Shown here: piece after piece, positions 51,198 through 53,396 of the stretch
Numbering within the stretch: the first letter of the stretch is position 1
How the letters are laid out: each line of letters begins with the position of its first letter
Source: Lachnospiraceae bacterium UBA7202
GTDB taxonomy: Bacteria > Bacillota > Clostridia > Lachnospirales > Lachnospiraceae
NCBI GenBank assembly: GCA_002490705.1
Contig: DKUO01000042.1
Span: 1-53,396, forward strand
Reading direction: 5' to 3'
Length of the DNA stretch: 53,396 bases
Position numbers and translations under genes: made by a program
The notes under the pieces: model-generated
Databases searched by the model: none
What the model saw: only the letters and a program-made list of their open reading frames with translations
What the model was told of the DNA's origin: nothing

Positions 51198-52070
51198 TTA
51201 TGCTATCGTAATGCGGTACGCCGCCTCAAAGGTTTCTCCCGAAATCTGCTGCGTCCATTCCCGCTCCTTAAAGTCTCCTGTAAATTCCGTGCTGTCGCAC
51301 CGGCCATACCATGGCTCAATACAGATAAACGGCGCTTTTTTCTTCGGCGGCGACCAGATGCCGAACAAAGGCGCGTCAAAGTCCACCGTCAGATAGGGGC
51401 TTCCGTCAGGTCTGGCCAGCGAAACGCTGTGGGCCTGCTCCCCCTCGATCACCAGCGCGTCACCGTCAAACAAATCCGCCGTAATGGGCAAAACACCGTT
51501 TCTCAGCTTGTAGGTCTTCTTCTCTCCGCTCACCAGACCACCCGCAATGCAAGACGACTCTATGCTTTCCTGCGCATCAAATACCAGCTTGTACTGGGTC
51601 TGATCTGTCCCCGGATCAATGGGGCACAGAAATGCCGGATGGCCCCCTATGGAAAACCAGACAGGCTCCTTTGCCGGATTACTCACCCGCCATTTTACCA
51701 CTACCGTGCGTTCCACAAGCTCATAACCGATCTCCAGCAAAAACGGATAGGGGTATCGCTTCAGGGTCTCCTCATCAGAGCTGAGGCTAAACCAAATCTC
51801 CGAGGCCACCTGACTCTTCAACCGGAATTCCCTGTCTCTTGCAAAGCCGTGCTGTCCCATCGAATAGGTCTGGCCGTCCAAGCGGAATGCGCCGTCCTTT
51901 AACCCTCCCACAATGGGAAAAAGCACCGGTGAGGTTCGTCCCCAGAAGGCTGGATCGCCGTGCCACATATATTCTCTGTTGTCCGGCACGCTCTTTAAAG
52001 ATTTCAGTTCCGCCCCCAGACTGTCCACCTGAATTGTAATTTTATCATTACTAATCTGAAATAATGCCAT
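51198..52070 (-). CDS. Aldose 1-epimerase family protein
   Basis: A 290-residue galactose mutarotase-like protein with the beta-sandwich fold. Conserved motifs include MWHGDPAFWGRTSPVLFPIVGGLKDG (about 38-63), HGFARDREF and GGHPAFLCP (about 160). It interconverts alpha and beta anomers of hexoses or hexose phosphates; the exact sugar is unknown. GAGGAGG precedes the ATG at 52070. It lies 21 bases before the ABC ATPase gene. Confidence 0.9.
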   Translation of the reverse strand: MALFQISNDKITIQVDSLGAELKSLKSVPDNREYMWHGDPAFWGRTSPVLFPIVGGLKDGAFRLDGQTYSMGQHGFARDREFRLKSQVASEIWFSLSSDEETLKRYPYPFLLEIGYELVERTVVVKWRVSNPAKEPVWFSIGGHPAFLCPIDPGTDQTQYKLVFDAQESIESSCIAGGLVSGEKKTYKLRNGVLPITADLFDGDALVIEGEQAHSVSLARPDGSPYLTVDFDAPLFGIWSPPKKKAPFICIEPWYGRCDSTEFTGDFKEREWTQQISGETFEAAYRITIA

Positions 52071-52139
52071 TGTTTCCTCCTCGATTCCGCTTTGCTCCAT
52101 CTTGAATATCATACCACAGCTTGTCAAAAAAAGGTATCT

Positions 52140-52967
52140 TTATTCTCCCACGATCTCCTGATAAGCCGACAATACCTGATCTACCGGGACTCCGGCCACC
52201 TCACCACGCCATGTGCCGCCGGCAAGCAGGCCGATCAAATGTCCATAGCCGTCAAAAATACCGCCGCCGGACATCCCCTCCTTCGCAAATCCATGCAAAT
52301 AGAGCATTTCTCCACCGAAAGTATCAATATACCTCCCCTTCTCTGCAACCACAGCCTCCTGATATACAATCTCATCTATCTCCCGGTCCGCTCCCAGACA
52401 AAAAGCCTCATCCCCTGCCTGTAGCGACTGCCAGGCCTCCTCGTCCACCGGGACATTTCGGAGCGTCAAAAGCGTTTCTACACCGATCTCACTGCCTTCC
52501 ACCTTCAAGAATCCCACATCACAGCTCTGAGCGCTTCCGAGAGACCGGGCGCTCACATAAAATCCCTGGGGAAACCGGATCACGCCTGCCTCATCCTGCC
52601 AATAATCCAGCACATGCCTGTTCGTGGCAATGATCACGCCATCCTCCGTCAGCCGGAAAATGACGCCGCTTCCGTAGGCGTTTCCCATCTCAATCCGCAC
52701 CACGCTGTCCCTCACATTTTCGCTGGCTCTCTCCCTGTCCTTTCCGGCAAGTACGGGACAATCCGTCAAATCAAACGCCAGCATTCCCCTGTAGAAATCC
52801 TCAGCAGTCACGCTCTGGATCAGATGGGGCGGCAGGGAAGGCTCCTTCGCCTGTACCGTCCGCGGCAGCAAAGCCGGCTGTTTCGACTGCGGCAGCGCTT
52901 GCAGCATCCCCCACAACAGAATTGTAATAACGGCTGATATTTTATATAATTTTCCGCTCTTTGCCAC
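52140..52967 (-). CDS. Trypsin-like (HtrA-type) serine protease, membrane-anchored
   Basis: A 275-residue protein with an N-terminal hydrophobic segment (about 8-25) and a chymotrypsin-like domain. The catalytic His is in IATNRHVLDY, the Asp in SCDVGFLKV and the Ser in GMSGGGIFDGYGHLIGLL; no PDZ domain follows. It is likely secreted or anchored and cleaves envelope proteins. I start at the GTG at 52967, preceded at six bases by AAGGAG; the ATG at 53018 lies in the loop of a strong hairpin. It is transcribed in the same direction as rnpB, which precedes it. Confidence 0.85.
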   Translation of the reverse strand: MAKSGKLYKISAVITILLWGMLQALPQSKQPALLPRTVQAKEPSLPPHLIQSVTAEDFYRGMLAFDLTDCPVLAGKDRERASENVRDSVVRIEMGNAYGSGVIFRLTEDGVIIATNRHVLDYWQDEAGVIRFPQGFYVSARSLGSAQSCDVGFLKVEGSEIGVETLLTLRNVPVDEEAWQSLQAGDEAFCLGADREIDEIVYQEAVVAEKGRYIDTFGGEMLYLHGFAKEGMSGGGIFDGYGHLIGLLAGGTWRGEVAGVPVDQVLSAYQEIVGE

Positions 52968-52997
52968 AGGCCGCTCCTTGTTTGCAATTACCCTTCG

Positions 52998-53034
52998 CAG
53001 GGGCACAGGGAATTGCATGATCCCTGTGCCCCTG
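52998..53034 (-). terminator. 14-bp GC-rich palindrome between rnpB and the protease gene
   Basis: A perfect 14-bp stem (52998-53011 with 53021-53034), 9-nt loop, just after the rnpB 3-prime end, but without a T run after it. The T-rich stretch precedes it instead. It could help end or protect the rnpB transcript, or be an insulator; the role is uncertain. Confidence 0.45.
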
Positions 53035-53069
53035 TCTGAAACCTATATAAAAGAAAAATAAGCGGAACG

Positions 53070-53396
53070 ATAAGCCGGGTTATGTCTCGAATGATCATCT
53101 ATCTAGGAGCTTCGTCGCCGAAGCCCTCCAGCAACCTACCTGAAAGCAGACCGGGCCGGTCTGTCGCTCTCGTTTTGGTCTTGCTCCGGATGGGGTTTAC
53201 ACAGCCCGCCACGTTACCGTGGCGGCGGTAGTCTCTTACACTGCCATTCCACCCTCACCTGCAGTATTGCTTCGCAAAACTGCGGAAGCCGTTGCACGGC
53301 TTCGTGCTTTGTCGGCAAATCTACAGGCAGTTTCTTTTCTGTTGCACTGGCCTTGGAGTCGCCTCCACCGGACGTTATCCGGCATCCTGCCCTATG
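53070..53396 (-). ncRNA. rnpB: RNase P RNA, 5-prime end outside the window
   Basis: The RNA component of RNase P, which trims the 5-prime ends of tRNA. On the minus strand it shows the conserved CATAGGGCAGG segment, GGTGGAGGCGACTCC, CAACAGAAAAGAAACTGCC, GTAAACCCC-ATCCGGAGCAAG, and the closing segment AACCCGGCTTATCG that pairs with the missing 5-prime end. Layout fits the ancestral type A. About 60 bases at the 5-prime end lie beyond position 53396. The 3-prime end is followed by a T-rich stretch. Confidence 0.95.

Noticed and set aside
52968..53018. Starting the serine protease at the ATG at 53018.
   Set aside because: That ATG is in the loop of a strong hairpin; the GTG at 52967 has AAGGAG at six bases and gives a normal membrane-anchored N-terminus.
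1..53396. tRNA genes, rRNA genes, transposases, integrases or attachment sites.
   Set aside because: I saw no tRNA-like cloverleaf, rRNA segment or recombinase gene, so there is no direct sign of an integrating element at the sugar cassette borders.

Overview
The window looks like chromosome of an endospore-forming Clostridia, most likely a Lachnospiraceae (gut) bacterium. Reasons: an intact spoIIIAA-AH operon, SpoIVB and a Spo0A DNA-binding domain; the Firmicute gene orders yicC-remA-gmk-rpoZ and asp23-nusB-xseA-xseB-ispA-dxs-tlyA-nadK-argR-recN-spoIVB; a bacterial RNase P RNA; a GH3/GH43 xylo-oligosaccharide locus; and tightly packed, mostly minus-strand genes behind GGAGG-type ribosome sites. 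The assignment is from protein resemblance and synteny read by eye, not from a search.

Layout, left to right. (1) 25-6985: one minus-strand housekeeping operon, read from a near-consensus promoter at 6957-6985 to a terminator at 25-58: yicC, remA, gmk, rpoZ, rimO, pgsA, cinA and a repeat-rich membrane protein. A divergent promoter drives rqcH (7117-8892, plus strand). (2) 8945-12950: glgA, a SpoVB/MurJ-type flippase and a metallo-beta-lactamase-fold lipoprotein form a minus-strand operon. (3) 13054-13572: a stand-alone Spo0A C-terminal DNA-binding domain with no receiver domain, behind a leader containing two strong hairpins. (4) 13763-26927: a carbohydrate cassette. It holds a LacI regulator and a chemoreceptor that share an operator-like box, then an operon for a sugar ABC transporter (binding protein and two permeases, no ATPase), a GH3 and a GH43 glycosidase and an SGNH esterase. 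A divergent AraC regulator sits at its right end, and repeated AGCAA-type boxes fill the shared control region. (5) 26924-40252: spoIVB, recN, argR, nadK, tlyA, dxs, ispA, xseB, xseA, nusB, asp23, a transglutaminase-like protein and prfC. (6) 40406-45622: spoIIIAH to spoIIIAA behind a probable sigma-E promoter. (7) 45754-52967: a PHP phosphoesterase, a CmpB-type membrane protein, two COG0523 GTPases (one with a long His-rich metal tract, one fused to a YcgQ-like C-terminal domain), a YtrB-like ABC-2 exporter, an aldose epimerase and a trypsin-like protease. (8) 53070-53396: rnpB, cut by the window edge.

The most notable feature is the spo0A position. In related genomes spo0A usually follows spoIVB directly. 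Here a ~13 kb sugar cassette lies between spoIVB and the next sporulation gene, and that gene encodes only the Spo0A DNA-binding half. Either the native spo0A was displaced or rearranged, or this is a separate phosphorylation-independent 0A-box binding protein linked to the glycogen/flippase operon.
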